Positions 26,337 to 35,495 of a stretch of DNA of 64,000 nucleotides are shown in pieces. The DNA is from Streptomyces griseiscabiei (lineage in GTDB: Bacteria > Actinomycetota > Actinomycetes > Streptomycetales > Streptomycetaceae). Position numbers and translations under genes: made by a program. Below the pieces are notes generated by a model, which ran no database searches, had not been told where the DNA came from, and was given only the letters and a program-made list of their open reading frames with translations. The stretch's first letter is position 1. Every line of letters starts with the position of its first letter. The stretch lies in the NCBI RefSeq assembly GCF_020010925.1, contig NZ_JAGJBZ010000001.1, positions 3,144,001 through 3,208,000 of the forward strand, in the 5' to 3' direction.

Positions 26337-29300
26337 CCCGCACTCCCTGGACTCTGGTGCCACAACTTCCGTATCTGAGAAGGACCTTGTGCGGGCTCCT
26401 CGCCCGCGGGCCGCAGATCGGCCCATGGATGCATCGCGTAGCCGGTGGACATCCGGATCCGCCGGCCCGGATCGCCGCGCCGCCCGCCGTCGGTGTCCCC
26501 GCCCGCCGGAACACCGCCGGTCGCCGTCGGCTCCGCCAGCCGGGGCGCCACCGCGTCGAGGCCGCCCTCGCGCCGCAGTTCCACCAGCTCGGCGAGGTTC
26601 CAGGCCGCCGCGCCCACCACGCTGAGGCTGCGCGGGCCGCGCCGTTGCACCACCCCGCGCACCAGCAGCAGCCAGGAGTGGAAGACGGTGTGGGCGCAGG
26701 TGTCGTGGGAGTCGTCGAAGAAGGCGAGGTCGACCAGGCCGGTGCCGTCGTCGAGGGTGGTGAAGACGACCCGCTTGCCCGAGCGGATCGGCGGGGTCTG
26801 GGTCGCCGCCTTGGCACCCGCGACCAGCACCGTCTCCCCGTGCCGCGCCTCGCGCAGCCGCCGCGCCGACACCACGCCCAGCTCGTCGAGGAACGCCCGG
26901 TGGTCGTCCATCAGATTGCGTGAGACGTCCATCGACAGCACGCCCAGCTCGGCGCTGAGCCGCTCGGCGGAGGACAGGTCCGGCAGCCCGGCCGAGGCGG
27001 TCCTCCGGCCCCCGGACAGCGGGAGTTGGCCGCCGCCCGCGCCCCGGGCGCCCCGGTGCAGCTCGGTCAGATGCAGTTGCAGATCACGCCGGTTGGCCCC
27101 GAAGGCGTCCAACGCGCCCACCTGGGCCAGCCTCTGGGCGAGCGGCCGGCTCGGCCGCGCCCGCTCCCAGAAGTCCAGCAGCGAGGCGTACGGCTGTCCG
27201 TCCGCGATCCGCGCCGCCTCGGCCTCGCTGATGCCGTGGACGTCGGCGAGGGCCAGCCGGACCCCCCACACCTTCGCCTCGCCGGACCCCCTCAACCCCT
27301 TCGATTCAGACACCAGTTCGATACGGTGGGCGACCGCCGACCGGTTCACGTCCAACGGCAGGATCGGCACCCCCCGCCGCCGCGCGTCCGCCAGCAGCAG
27401 CCGCTTCGGGTACATCCCGGGATCGTGGGTGAGCAGCCCCGCGTAGAACGCCGCCGGATGATGCGTCTTCAGCCACGCCGACTGGTACGTCGGCACCGCG
27501 AAGGCCACCGCGTGCGCCTTGCAGAAGCCGTACGACCCGAAGGCCTCGACGATCTCCCAGGTCCGGGCGATCGTCTCGGCGTCGTACCCCTTCGCCGCCG
27601 CGTGCTGCGCGAACCAGACCCGGATCCGGCCCTGCGACTCGGGGTCGGAGAGCCCGCGCCGCACCCGGTCGGCCTCGTCCCGGCCGCACCCGGTCATCAG
27701 ATGCACGATGTCGATGATCTGCTCGTGGAAGACGACCACGCCGTACGTCTCCCGCAGCGGCTCCGCCAGATCCTCGTGCGGATAGCGGACCGGCGCCCGC
27801 CCGTGCCGGGCCGCGATGAACGGCCGCACCATGTCGGCGGCGACCGGGCCCGGCCGGAAGAGGGAGATGTCCACCACCAGGTCGTGGAAAGTGGCCGGCT
27901 GGAGCCGCCCGACCAGGTCCCGCTGCCCCGGCGACTCGATCTGGAAGCAGCCCAGCGTCTCGGTGGAACGGATGAGTTCGTACGTCGCCGGGTCGCCCTC
28001 GCCCCGCTCGAAGTCCAGCCCGTCCAGGTCGACCCGCTCCCCCGTCGCCCGCGCCACCTCCGCCACCGCGTGCGCCATCGCCGACTGCATCCGCACACCC
28101 AGGACGTCGAGCTTGAGCAGCCCGAGGTCCTCCACGTCGTCCTTGTCGAACTGGGACATGGGCAGCCCCTCGCCGCTGGTCGGCATCACCGGCGTACGGC
28201 GGAGCAGGGAGGCGTCGGAGAGGAGCACCCCGCACGGGTGCATGGCGACTCCGCGCGGCAGGGCGTCCAGCGCCTCGACCAGCTCCCACAGCCGACCGTA
28301 CTTCGCCCCTTCCCGCTGGAACTCCCCCGCCAACTGCCGCAGCTCGGGCAGCTCTTCGAGCGCCGCGCGCGCGTCCCGTGCCCGGATGTGCGGGAAGGAC
28401 TTGGCGATCCGGTCGATGTCGGCGGGGTCCAGGGAGAGGGCCGCGCCCACGTCACGGACGGCGTGGCGGACGCGGTAGGTCTCGGGCATCGCGACGGTGG
28501 CGACCCGCTCGGTGCCGAACCGGTCGATGATCGCGCGGTAGACCTCCAGACGGCGCGCGGACTCCACATCGATGTCGATGTCGGGCAGCACGACCCGCCG
28601 CTCGGACAGGAACCGCTCCATCAGCAGCCCGTGTTCGACGGGGTCGGCGTGCGCGATGTCCAGCAGGTGGTTCACCAGGGAGCCCGCGCCGGACCCGCGC
28701 GCGGCGACCCGGATGCCCATCTTCCGTACGTCGTCCACGACTTGGGCGACCGTCAGGAAGTAGGAGGCGAAGCCGTGGTGGGCGATCACGTCCAGCTCCC
28801 GGTGCATCCGTTCCCAGTACGCGTGCCGGGTGTCGTAGCCGTGCCGGATCATGCCCGCCGCCGCCCGGGAGGCCAGCGCCCGCTGGGCGGTGCGGCGGCC
28901 CGCGCCGACGAGACGCGGCTCGGGGAAGTGGACGGTGCCGAGGCCGAGGTCGTCCTCGGGGTCGACCAGGCACTCGGCGGCCGTGGCCCGGGTCTGCTCC
29001 AGCAGCCGGTACGCGGTGTCGCGGCGGAACCCGGCGGCCTCGACGATCCGCTCGGCGACGCCCAGCATGACGTCCGCGCCCTTGAGCCAGGCCTCTCCGG
29101 AGTCCAGCTCGCCCCGGGGGTCGACGGGGACGAGCCGCCGGGCCGCGTCCAGCACGTCGGCGACCGGGCCCATGCCGGGGTCGGCGTACCGGACGGCGTT
29201 GCTGAGCACCGGCCGTACCCGCTGCTCGGCGGCGAAGCCGACGGTCCGGGCGGCCAGCCGCAGCGAGCCGGGGCCGGTGCCCTCGCGGCCGTGCCACATC

Positions 29301-29893
29301 GCCTCCAGCCGCAGGGCGTCGCCGTACCGCTCCCGCCAGGGCACGAGGAGCTTCGCGGCGCGGTCGGGGCGGCCGGCGGCCAGTGCGCGCCCCACGTCGG
29401 AGGCGGGGCCGAGCAGCACGGTCAGCCCTTCGGCGGCGCACTCCCTCCAGGGCAGCAGCGGCGGAGTCCCGGTCCTGCCCCCGCCCGGGCCGTCGCCGCC
29501 ACCGTCGCCCGCATGCGCCGCCGAAACGATTCTGCACAGCTCGGCCCAGCCGACCGCCCCCTCGCGCGCGAGGAATGTCACCCGGGGGGTCGACTCATCG
29601 ACAAAGGCGCCCCCGCGCACGGGAGCGCGCCGCCGCGCCTGCCGTACGGCGGAGGCGGGGGCGGACGTGGCGACGGGCGCCTCCACCGCCAGGTCCACCC
29701 CGAACAGCGGACGGATCCCGGCCCCGGCACAGGCCTTGGCGAACCGGACCGCCCCCGCGAGGGTGTCCCGGTCGGTGAGCGCGAGGGCGTCCATCCCCCG
29801 TTCGGAGGCGCGCTCGGCCAGCCGCTCCGGATGCGAGGCCCCGTGGCGGAGGGAGAACCCGGAGACGGTGCGCAGATGCGTGAACCCCGGCAC
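26333..29893 (-). CDS. dnaE2: Error-prone DNA polymerase III alpha subunit
   Basis: The product is about 1186 residues from GTG 29893 (VPGFTHLRTVSGFSL), which has GGGAGG just upstream; an ATG at 29968 would add 25 low-complexity residues. The PHP domain occupies the first 300 residues, and the C-family core includes the LPDIDIDVES catalytic acid motif. Further segments are the GRGSGAGSLVNHLL-type palm region (AARGSGAGSLV), the VVFHEQIIDIVHLM fingers and a C-terminal OB domain. It is the translesion polymerase of the actinobacterial mutasome, recruited with ImuB to damaged DNA. A candidate LexA box lies upstream, and imuB overlaps its stop. The housekeeping DnaE would be encoded elsewhere. Confidence 0.9.
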   Translation of the reverse strand: MPGFTHLRTVSGFSLRHGASHPERLAERASERGMDALALTDRDTLAGAVRFAKACAGAGIRPLFGVDLAVEAPVATSAPASAVRQARRRAPVRGGAFVDESTPRVTFLAREGAVGWAELCRIVSAAHAGDGGGDGPGGGRTGTPPLLPWRECAAEGLTVLLGPASDVGRALAAGRPDRAAKLLVPWRERYGDALRLEAMWHGREGTGPGSLRLAARTVGFAAEQRVRPVLSNAVRYADPGMGPVADVLDAARRLVPVDPRGELDSGEAWLKGADVMLGVAERIVEAAGFRRDTAYRLLEQTRATAAECLVDPEDDLGLGTVHFPEPRLVGAGRRTAQRALASRAAAGMIRHGYDTRHAYWERMHRELDVIAHHGFASYFLTVAQVVDDVRKMGIRVAARGSGAGSLVNHLLDIAHADPVEHGLLMERFLSERRVVLPDIDIDVESARRLEVYRAIIDRFGTERVATVAMPETYRVRHAVRDVGAALSLDPADIDRIAKSFPHIRARDARAALEELPELRQLAGEFQREGAKYGRLWELVEALDALPRGVAMHPCGVLLSDASLLRRTPVMPTSGEGLPMSQFDKDDVEDLGLLKLDVLGVRMQSAMAHAVAEVARATGERVDLDGLDFERGEGDPATYELIRSTETLGCFQIESPGQRDLVGRLQPATFHDLVVDISLFRPGPVAADMVRPFIAARHGRAPVRYPHEDLAEPLRETYGVVVFHEQIIDIVHLMTGCGRDEADRVRRGLSDPESQGRIRVWFAQHAAAKGYDAETIARTWEIVEAFGSYGFCKAHAVAFAVPTYQSAWLKTHHPAAFYAGLLTHDPGMYPKRLLLADARRRGVPILPLDVNRSAVAHRIELVSESKGLRGSGEAKVWGVRLALADVHGISEAEAARIADGQPYASLLDFWERARPSRPLAQRLAQVGALDAFGANRRDLQLHLTELHRGARGAGGGQLPLSGGRRTASAGLPDLSSAERLSAELGVLSMDVSRNLMDDHRAFLDELGVVSARRLREARHGETVLVAGAKAATQTPPIRSGKRVVFTTLDDGTGLVDLAFFDDSHDTCAHTVFHSWLLLVRGVVQRRGPRSLSVVGAAAWNLAELVELRREGGLDAVAPRLAEPTATGGVPAGGDTDGGRRGDPGRRIRMSTGYAMHPWADLRPAGEEPAQGPSQIRKLWHQSPGSAG

Positions 29894-30006
29894 ACGCACC
29901 TCCCGCACTCGGTCCACCGCTCGGCCCCGGCCGGCCGCTCGACCCGGCCGACCACGCGACTCGAACATCAGTTCTCAGCCTTCCCGCCTCCACCATAGAC
30001 CACTTT

Positions 30007-30022
30007 TCGAACTTCTGTACGA
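30007..30022 (-). promoter_or_regulatory. Candidate LexA (SOS) box upstream of dnaE2-imuB
   Basis: TCGAACTTCTGTACGA matches the actinobacterial/Gram-positive SOS consensus TCGAAC-N4-GTTCGA except for one base in the right half. It lies 39 bp ahead of the upstream dnaE2 ATG and 114 bp ahead of the preferred GTG, and about 60 bp before the divergent membrane-protein gene. Confidence 0.65.
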
Positions 30023-30079
30023 CAACCATTCGGCCCCGTCCCACCTGCGCAAACGTCGCCCGGCTCGGACCGTGGGGAC

Positions 30080-31141
30080 ATGACACAGACGGCCGCCCCC
30101 GGCTCCGACCCCGGCCCCGCTCCCCGGTCCTTCCTCGACGAACTCAAGGACGGGGTCACTCCCCGGGCCACCCTGCTCGTCGTCGGGGTGCTCGCCCTGC
30201 AGCTGCTCTTCATCGCCTCGTACGTGGGGGCGCTGCACCACCCGAAGCTCAGGGACGCGCCGTTCGGGGTGGTCGCGCCGCGCTCGGCGATGGCCGAGCA
30301 GGCGGTGACCCGGCTGGAGCGGCTGCCGGGCGAGCCGCTGGACCCGCGGACGGTGGCCGACCGGGCGGCGGCGCGTGAGCTGATCGTGGACCGGGAGATC
30401 GACGGCGCCCTGCTGATCGACCCGGCCGGCACCACCGACACCCTGCTGGTCGCCTCCGGCGGGGGCCGCACCCTCGCGGGCGCGCTGATCACGCTCGTCA
30501 CCGCGCTGGAGAAGTCCGAGGGCCGCACCCTGCGGACGGTGGACGTGGCCCCGGCCGACCTCGGGGACGCGAACGGGCTCACGTCCTTCTATCTGGTCGT
30601 GGGCTGGTGCGTGGGCGGCTATCTGTGCGCGTCGGCGCTGGCGATGAGCGCGGGGGCGCGGCCCACCAACATCCGGCGCGGGATCATCCGGCTGTCCGTC
30701 CTCGCGCTGTTCTCGATCCTCGGCGGGCTCGGCGGCGCGGTGCTCGCCGGGCCGGTCCTGACCGCCCTGCCCGGCGGCGTGGCGGCACTGTGGGGGCTCG
30801 GGGCGCTGGTCGTCTTCGCGGTGGGCGCGGCCACGCTGGCGCTCCAGTGCGTCTTCGGGATCGCCGGTATCGGAGTGGCCGTCCTGCTGGTGGTGATCGC
30901 GGGCAACCCGAGTGCGGGCGGCGCGCTGCCGGCGCCGCTGCTGCCGCCGTTCTGGGCGGCGATCGGCCCGGCACTGCCACCGGGTGCGGGCGTCTGGGTG
31001 GCGCGCTCGATCGCGTACTTCGAGGGCAACGACGTCACCGGCCCGCTGCTGGTGCTCTCGGCCTGGGCGGTGGCGGGGGCCGCCATCACCCTGGTGATGG
31101 CGGCCCTGAAGAGGAAACCGGCGGATCGGCCGGCCGGCTGA
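30080..31141 (+). CDS. Predicted membrane protein, ABC-2/YhgE-Pip-like
   Basis: The 353-residue protein has one N-terminal helix (about 31-52). An extracytoplasmic domain of about 120 residues follows, including FGVVAPRSAMAEQAVTRLERLPGEPL. Five or so C-terminal helices (from about residue 170) complete it. This one-plus-five layout is that of ABC-2 type/DUF3533 and YhgE/Pip proteins, which are associated with export of small molecules or peptides. No ATPase gene adjoins it. The start ATG 30080 lies only 58 bp from the candidate SOS box, so damage-linked expression is conceivable but unproven. Confidence 0.72.
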   Translation: MTQTAAPGSDPGPAPRSFLDELKDGVTPRATLLVVGVLALQLLFIASYVGALHHPKLRDAPFGVVAPRSAMAEQAVTRLERLPGEPLDPRTVADRAAARELIVDREIDGALLIDPAGTTDTLLVASGGGRTLAGALITLVTALEKSEGRTLRTVDVAPADLGDANGLTSFYLVVGWCVGGYLCASALAMSAGARPTNIRRGIIRLSVLALFSILGGLGGAVLAGPVLTALPGGVAALWGLGALVVFAVGAATLALQCVFGIAGIGVAVLLVVIAGNPSAGGALPAPLLPPFWAAIGPALPPGAGVWVARSIAYFEGNDVTGPLLVLSAWAVAGAAITLVMAALKRKPADRPAG

Positions 31142-31149
31142 TCCGCCGG
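31118..31149. terminator. Hairpin spanning the stop of the membrane-protein gene
   Basis: Ten-base arms CCGGCGGATC (31118-31127) and GATCCGCCGG (31140-31149) pair perfectly and include the TGA at 31139-31141. It lies between two convergent genes and may terminate both; there is no T-run. Confidence 0.55.
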
Positions 31150-31156
31150 CGGTCGG

Positions 31157-32236
31157 TCAGCCGATCTGCGTACCGGTCGCCGACAGCGCCTCGGTGACGG
31201 GCTGGAAGAAGGTCTCGCCGCCCGAGGTGCAGTCGCCGCTGCCGCCGGAGGTGAGGCCGACGGCCTTGTCGCCGGAGAAGAGCGAGCCGCCGCTGTCGCC
31301 GGGCTCGGCGCAAACGTCGGTCTGGATGAGGCCGTTGACGATGTCGCCGTTGCCGTAGTTCACGGTGGCGTCGAGGCCGGTGACCGTGCCGCTGTGGACC
31401 TGGGTGGTCGAGCCGCTGCGGGTCACCTTCATGCCGACGGTCGCCTCGGCGGCGCCGGAGATGGCCTGGGCGGAGCCGTCGTAGAGGTTGACCTCGCTGG
31501 GGTGGTCGACGTCCGCGGTGTACTTGACCAGGCCGTAGTCGTCGCCCGGGAAGCTGGAGTCCGCGTTCTCGCCGATGACCTGGCCGTCGGCCGACCATTC
31601 GGAGATGCCCTCGGTGCAGTGACCGGCCGTCAGGAAGAAGGGCTCGCCGCCCTTGACCACGTTGAAGCCGAGGGAGCACCGGCCGCTGCCGCCGGTGATG
31701 GCGTCGCCGCCCGCGACGAAGGGCTTGTACTCGCCCTGGGTGCGCTTGAGTTCGGCCTTGGCCCCGAGCCCGTCCACGACCTCGGTGAGTCTCGCCAGCT
31801 CGGTCTTGGAGACGGTGCGGTCCGCGGTGACGACGACCTTGTTGGTGGTCGGGTCGGTGGCCCAGGCGGTGCCGGGGATGCTGGCGTCCGCCTTGAGGGT
31901 CGTCCGGGCGCTCTTCAGCTCGGCGAGGGAGTGCTCGACGATGCGGGCCTTGGCGCCGGCCGCCTCGACGGTGTCGGCGGCGGTCTGGTCCAGCACGTTC
32001 ACGACGAGGAGCTTGCTCTTCGCGTCGTAGTACGTTCCCGCCGCGTCGGCGCCGAGGTCCGCGTCGAGGGTCAGGGCGAGCTTTCCGGCCGCGGTGATGG
32101 AGAGCGCTTTCGGCTCGGGGGTCGGTGCGGTCTCGCTGGCGTTCGCACTCTGGAAGGTCACTCCGGCGGCGACCAGGGCGGCGATGCCCGCGCCCGTCAC
32201 GACGGCGCGGCGCCTGGGTATGCGTCGGTGCTTCAA
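31157..32236 (-). CDS. sprD: Streptogrisin D-like secreted serine protease (S1 family)
   Basis: The preproprotein has 359 residues and starts at TTG 32236, placed just after GGAGG; ORF extension to 32488 is implausible. Residues 1-34 are a signal peptide. An alpha-lytic-protease-type propeptide runs to about residue 173, and the mature enzyme starts [10 protein letters not shown] (186 residues, the family norm). The triad is His in LTAGHC, Asp in DDYGLV and Ser in CAEPGDSGG. The VVKGGEP and SEVNLYDGS segments match streptogrisin D as I remember it. The prodomain acts as intramolecular chaperone. The sister streptogrisin gene is 1.8 kb away, on the far side of an SPFH gene. Confidence 0.9.
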   Translation of the reverse strand: MKHRRIPRRRAVVTGAGIAALVAAGVTFQSANASETAPTPEPKALSITAAGKLALTLDADLGADAAGTYYDAKSKLLVVNVLDQTAADTVEAAGAKARIVEHSLAELKSARTTLKADASIPGTAWATDPTTNKVVVTADRTVSKTELARLTEVVDGLGAKAELKRTQGEYKPFVAGGDAITGGSGRCSLGFNVVKGGEPFFLTAGHCTEGISEWSADGQVIGENADSSFPGDDYGLVKYTADVDHPSEVNLYDGSAQAISGAAEATVGMKVTRSGSTTQVHSGTVTGLDATVNYGNGDIVNGLIQTDVCAEPGDSGGSLFSGDKAVGLTSGGSGDCTSGGETFFQPVTEALSATGTQIG

Positions 32237-32730
32237 CTCACGTCCTCCTGTGGGGGTTGGCCGCGTGGGGCGTGGGGGCCCCGCGCGGCCGGAAGTCGTA
32301 CGGGCAAGGAGGCGGCCGACGACAAAAAACGCCGCGTCCATGCCAACTGTGCGGCGCCCACTATTCCTAGGCGCGAGGGGGGCACACAAGGTCGACTTCA
32401 GGCCGGGTGGGCGACCGGGGCGCACGCCCCCTATGCCGCTACCGTCCGGTAACACCCCACCTCGGGGCGCCCCGCATTCGCACTGCAAACACGGGAAGCA
32501 ACTGCCCCCTGTGCAACGGGTGAGGTCTAGTCCTGTCTGAAATTCGCCCTTCCTGAGTCCGAAGCCAAACGGGTCCCCCGAGACGGAAGTTGCTTCCGCA
32601 TCGCCCCCCGCGCCTCTCCCGCGATTCCGATTCCCTCGCCCCCGCCGCCCCTACCCGTCCCATCCCCCAGGGGCGGTGCCCCTTCGCCCCCACCTCCAGC
32701 ACCTCATCACCTGACCGCCGTCGGGCCTTC

Positions 32731-32754
32731 TCGCGCAGTTCCCCGCGCCCCTGA
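32731..32754 (+). repeat. Left arm of a 24-bp perfect inverted repeat
   Basis: The arm starts TCGCGCAGTTCCCCGCG and ends CCCCTGA. It is the exact reverse complement of 32967-32990. The sequence is a type I recognise as a common dispersed intergenic repeat of Streptomyces. Confidence 0.8.
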
Positions 32755-32788
32755 GTGCCTACGGCCCTCCCGGGGCGGCGGGGTTCCG

Positions 32789-32940
32789 GGACGGCAGGAC
32801 TCCGGGACGGCAGGACCCCAGGACGGCAGGACCCCAGGACGGCAGGACCCCAGGACGGCAGGACCCCAGGACGGCAGGACCCCAGGACGGCAGGACCCCA
32901 GGACGGCAGGACCCCAGGACGGCAGGACCCCAGGACGGGA
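32789..32940 (+). repeat. Tandem array of nine and a half 16-bp units
   Basis: The unit GGACGGCAGGACCCCA is repeated eight times without a single change (32805-32932), preceded by a variant ending TCCG (32789-32804) and followed by a truncated GGACGGGA. Perfect identity suggests recent expansion, so copy number probably varies between strains. Confidence 0.95.
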
Positions 32941-32968
32941 AAAGCAAGGGGCGGAGCCCCTGCTTTTC
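32939..32968. terminator. Terminator-like hairpin within the dispersed repeat, downstream of the SPFH gene
   Basis: GAAAAGCA (32939-32946) pairs with TGCTTTTC (32961-32968), and GGGGC with GCCCC, with one bulged A and a 3-base loop. It lies 75 bp past the SPFH stop and carries short T-runs in both orientations. Confidence 0.6.
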
Positions 32969-32990
32969 AGGGGCGCGGGGAACTGCGCGA
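32967..32990 (-). repeat. Right arm of the 24-bp perfect inverted repeat
   Basis: The arm starts TCAGGGGCGCGGGGAAC and ends TGCGCGA. It is the exact reverse complement of 32731-32754. The two arms bracket the tandem array with 212 bp between them. Confidence 0.8.
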
Positions 32991-33042
32991 CCAGCCCCCA
33001 CCGGAGCCGCACCCGCCGACGCACCCCACCGCACCCCACCCG

Positions 33043-33828
33043 CTACGGCGCCCCCTGAACCGGCGGAGCCCCCTGCGCACGCTCGAGGAACCGCAGCAAC
33101 TCCACCGGGAACGGCAGGACCAGCGTGGAGTTCTTCTCCGCCGCCACCGCCACCACGGTCTGCAGCAACCGCAGTTGCAGCGCGGCAGGCTGCTCGGACA
33201 TCTCCTTCGCCGCCTCGGCCAGCTTCTTCGACGCCTGCAGCTCGGCATCCGCGTTGATCACCCGCGCCCGCCGCTCCCGGTCCGCCTCGGCCTGCCGGGC
33301 CATGGACCGCTTCATGGTCTCCGGCAGCGACACGTCCTTGATCTCGACCCGGTCGATGGTGACACCCCACTCCACCGCCGGACTGTCGATCATCAGCTCC
33401 AGCCCCTGGTTGAGCTTCTCCCGGTCGGAGAGCAGATCGTCCAGCTCGCTCTTGCCGATGATGGACCTGAGCGAGGTCTGGGCCATCTGGGAGACGGCGA
33501 ACCGGTAGTCCTCCACCCGCACGATCGCGTCCGCCGCCGAGGTCACCTTGAAGTAGACGACGGCGTCCACCCGCACGGTGACGTTGTCCCGGGTGATGCC
33601 CTCCTGCGCGGGCACCGGCATCGTCACGATCTGCAGGTTGACCTTCTGGAGCCGGTCGACGAACGGCACGATCATCGTGAAACCGGGCCCGCGCTCGGCC
33701 GGCCTCAGCCGGCCGAGCCGGAAGACCACCCCCCGCTCGTACTGCTTCACGACCCGCGCCGCCGCCGCCACGTACACCGTGCCGACGGACGCGAGGGCCA
33801 CCCCCGCCGTCACCAGCTCCTCGACCAT
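33043..33828 (-). CDS. SPFH/stomatin-like (slipin) membrane protein
   Basis: The 261-residue protein starts at ATG 33828 with GGGGG upstream. Its N-terminal hydrophobic helix (about 4-22) anchors it. The SPFH domain follows, with YERGVVFRLGRL, GPGFTMIVPFVDRLQKVNLQ, the conserved NVTVRVDAVVYFKV strand and the C-terminal helical region KRSMARQAEADRERRARVI, expected to form coiled-coil oligomers. Stomatin-type proteins organise membrane microdomains and often pair with an NfeD protease; none is adjacent. It lies between two streptogrisin genes in the same orientation, but a terminator upstream suggests its own transcript. Confidence 0.9.
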   Translation of the reverse strand: MVEELVTAGVALASVGTVYVAAAARVVKQYERGVVFRLGRLRPAERGPGFTMIVPFVDRLQKVNLQIVTMPVPAQEGITRDNVTVRVDAVVYFKVTSAADAIVRVEDYRFAVSQMAQTSLRSIIGKSELDDLLSDREKLNQGLELMIDSPAVEWGVTIDRVEIKDVSLPETMKRSMARQAEADRERRARVINADAELQASKKLAEAAKEMSEQPAALQLRLLQTVVAVAAEKNSTLVLPFPVELLRFLERAQGAPPVQGAP

Positions 33829-33963
33829 CACGGCCCCCAGGGTCCGAAGTGGGCGTATGAGAGGGAGTACTCCAGAGCGCACAAGGGGAGCACTACGGCG
33901 GCGCACACGCCCTCGGCGCACGGCCGCACGTATATCGAAGGTAACTCCGCCGCCCGAACGAGA

Positions 33964-33998
33964 GCGAGCCCCCGCACACCATGTGTGCGGGGGCTCGC
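33964..33998 (-). terminator. Strong hairpin terminator downstream of the second streptogrisin gene
   Basis: A 15-bp perfect stem (33964-33978 with 33984-33998) and the 5-base loop CCATG lie 88 bp past the streptogrisin stop and before the SPFH start. Confidence 0.8.
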
Positions 33999-34085
33999 CT
34001 GCTGCCGGCCAGGACCGGGCGGGTGCCGACGCCGGGGGGAAGTGCGCCGGCTCCCGTTCGGCCCGCTTCGAGCGGGGTCGGCGAC

Positions 34086-34988
34086 CTAGTAGACGCTGAC
34101 GCCGTACGCGCTCAGGGCCTCGGTCACCGGCTGGAAGAAGGTCGTACCACCGGAGGTGCAGTTGCCGCTGCCGCCGGAGGTGAGACCGTACGCCACGCCG
34201 TTGCTGCCGTAGAGCGGACCGCCGGAGTCGCCGGGCTCGGCGCAGACCGTGGTCTGGATCATGCCGTAGACGATGTCGCCGCCACCGTAGTTCACGGTCG
34301 CGTTGAGAGCGGTCACGCGTCCGGTACGGGTACCGGTGGTGGAGCCGGTGCGGATGACATTGGTGCCCACGCTCGGGGTGGCCGCGCTGGTGATGTCCAC
34401 GCTGCCGGCCGTGCCGTCCTTGGCGATGGTGGTGTTGCTGTAGCGCACGAGACCGTAGTCGTTGGTCGGGAAGCTCGACCCGGCGGTCGGGCCGAGGACC
34501 GTGGTGCGGCCGGAGTTGGAGTACCAGGTGCCCGCGCCGTCGGTGCAGTGCCCGGCGGTCACGAAGTAGTACGTGCTCCCGCTGCGGACGTTGAAGCCCA
34601 GGGAGCAGCGCCAGCTACTCGCATAGATGGCGTCGCCGCCCTTGATCAGCTTGTTGAACTTGCCCGGGGTCCGCTTGATCGTCAGGGCGTCGGCGTTCTC
34701 GCCCGCCGCCGCCTTGATCTTCGCCAGCTCACCCTGGGAGACGGTGCTGTCGATGGTGACGACGACCTTGTCGGTCGCCGGGTCGACCGCCCAGGCGGTG
34801 CCCGGGACATCGGCCTTGAGCACCGATGAGCTGGCGCTCTTGAGCTCGGAGGCGCTGAACGTCTGGGTGCCTGCCGCGTTGGCGGTGGGGACCGTGACGG
34901 CGGCGGCGGCCGCGAGTCCGGCGGTCACGGCGATCAGCCGGGTCCGTCTCGCTATACCGCTGCGGGGGGTGGTGCGCTTGATCCTCAC
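34086..34988 (-). CDS. sprB: Streptogrisin B-like secreted serine protease (S1 family)
   Basis: The 300-residue preproenzyme starts at GTG 34988 with GGAGGG upstream. A signal peptide (1-38) is followed by a short propeptide of about 76 residues and a mature enzyme beginning [11 protein letters not shown] at residue 115 (186 residues). Catalytic His is in VTAGHC, Asp in TNDYGLV and Ser in CAEPGDSGG. The mature region, including [16 protein letters not shown] and [12 protein letters not shown], is nearly the streptogrisin B sequence I remember. It prefers bulky hydrophobic P1 residues in characterised relatives. The propeptide is much shorter than that of the D-type neighbour. Confidence 0.92.
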   Translation of the reverse strand: MRIKRTTPRSGIARRTRLIAVTAGLAAAAAVTVPTANAAGTQTFSASELKSASSSVLKADVPGTAWAVDPATDKVVVTIDSTVSQGELAKIKAAAGENADALTIKRTPGKFNKLIKGGDAIYASSWRCSLGFNVRSGSTYYFVTAGHCTDGAGTWYSNSGRTTVLGPTAGSSFPTNDYGLVRYSNTTIAKDGTAGSVDITSAATPSVGTNVIRTGSTTGTRTGRVTALNATVNYGGGDIVYGMIQTTVCAEPGDSGGPLYGSNGVAYGLTSGGSGNCTSGGTTFFQPVTEALSAYGVSVY

Positions 34989-35495
34989 TGGTCGTTCCCT
35001 CCAAAGGGAAGTCGGGGGCCCGCGTGGGGTCGGGGCCCGTGAGGCGCAGATCAGGGACATCGGTCCGGATTCCGGACACGCCGTGCCCCTGACAAGGCGC
35101 TGGGGGGAAGTATTCGGCCGTACCGCCGACCCACGCAAGGGTGCCTTTCGGCCTCTTGGAACCCAACCGGCGCGCCCTCCACGCCAGTTGATTCCACCAG
35201 GCCATATGTGCGGGTTCTGTGTGAATGCTGAGCGGCTCCCGGAGGGGTCGGCTGACGGGTCGTCGGAGCAGGCCGCAGGGCCCGGGGGCGTTGATCACCA
35301 CTATCGTCCGCCGCGCCGCAGGACACCCTCCGAGGCGCCCGGTCGGAGTACCCGGGTCCACCGCCCGGGGGTGTCCGGAAGTCATGCGTTGGGCCGTTCG
35401 GTCGTCCGCGCCGTCATCCGGGGGTGGTACGGCCCCGGATGACGGCGCCGGGCCGGGCGCTGGCACGCCGTACGGAAGGGACCGCCGACCCCGGC
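34989..35495. promoter_or_regulatory. 507-bp upstream region of the streptogrisin B-like gene
   Basis: No convincing gene is present. The region should carry the protease promoter on the minus strand and the 3' end of the flavin oxidoreductase transcript. A perfect palindrome GTCCGGATTCCGGAC lies at 35063-35077, 75 bp before the protease start. I searched by eye for AdpA-type sites (TGGCSNGWWY) and found no exact match. Confidence 0.5.
35063..35077. promoter_or_regulatory. 15-bp palindrome upstream of the streptogrisin B-like gene
   Basis: GTCCGGA-T-TCCGGAC is a perfect 7-1-7 dyad. It could be an operator or an untranslated-leader hairpin. Confidence 0.4.

Larger units (their letters stand above)
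32237..33042. other. 806-bp non-coding, repeat-rich spacer
   Basis: No gene is supported. Bases 32237-32480 should hold the streptogrisin promoter. From 32731 to 32990 the spacer contains two 24-bp inverted repeats, a 16-bp tandem array and a hairpin. The long apparent ORFs here on both strands are products of the tandem array (repeating SWGPAVLGSCRPG or GRQDPRTAGPQD) and are not credible proteins. Confidence 0.7.

Noticed and set aside
32707..34089. Long ORFs on both strands across the tandem repeat spacer
   Set aside because: Their translations are repeats of the 16-bp array (e.g. SWGPAVLGSCRPG) and run into the antisense of the SPFH gene; there is no ribosome site and no domain.
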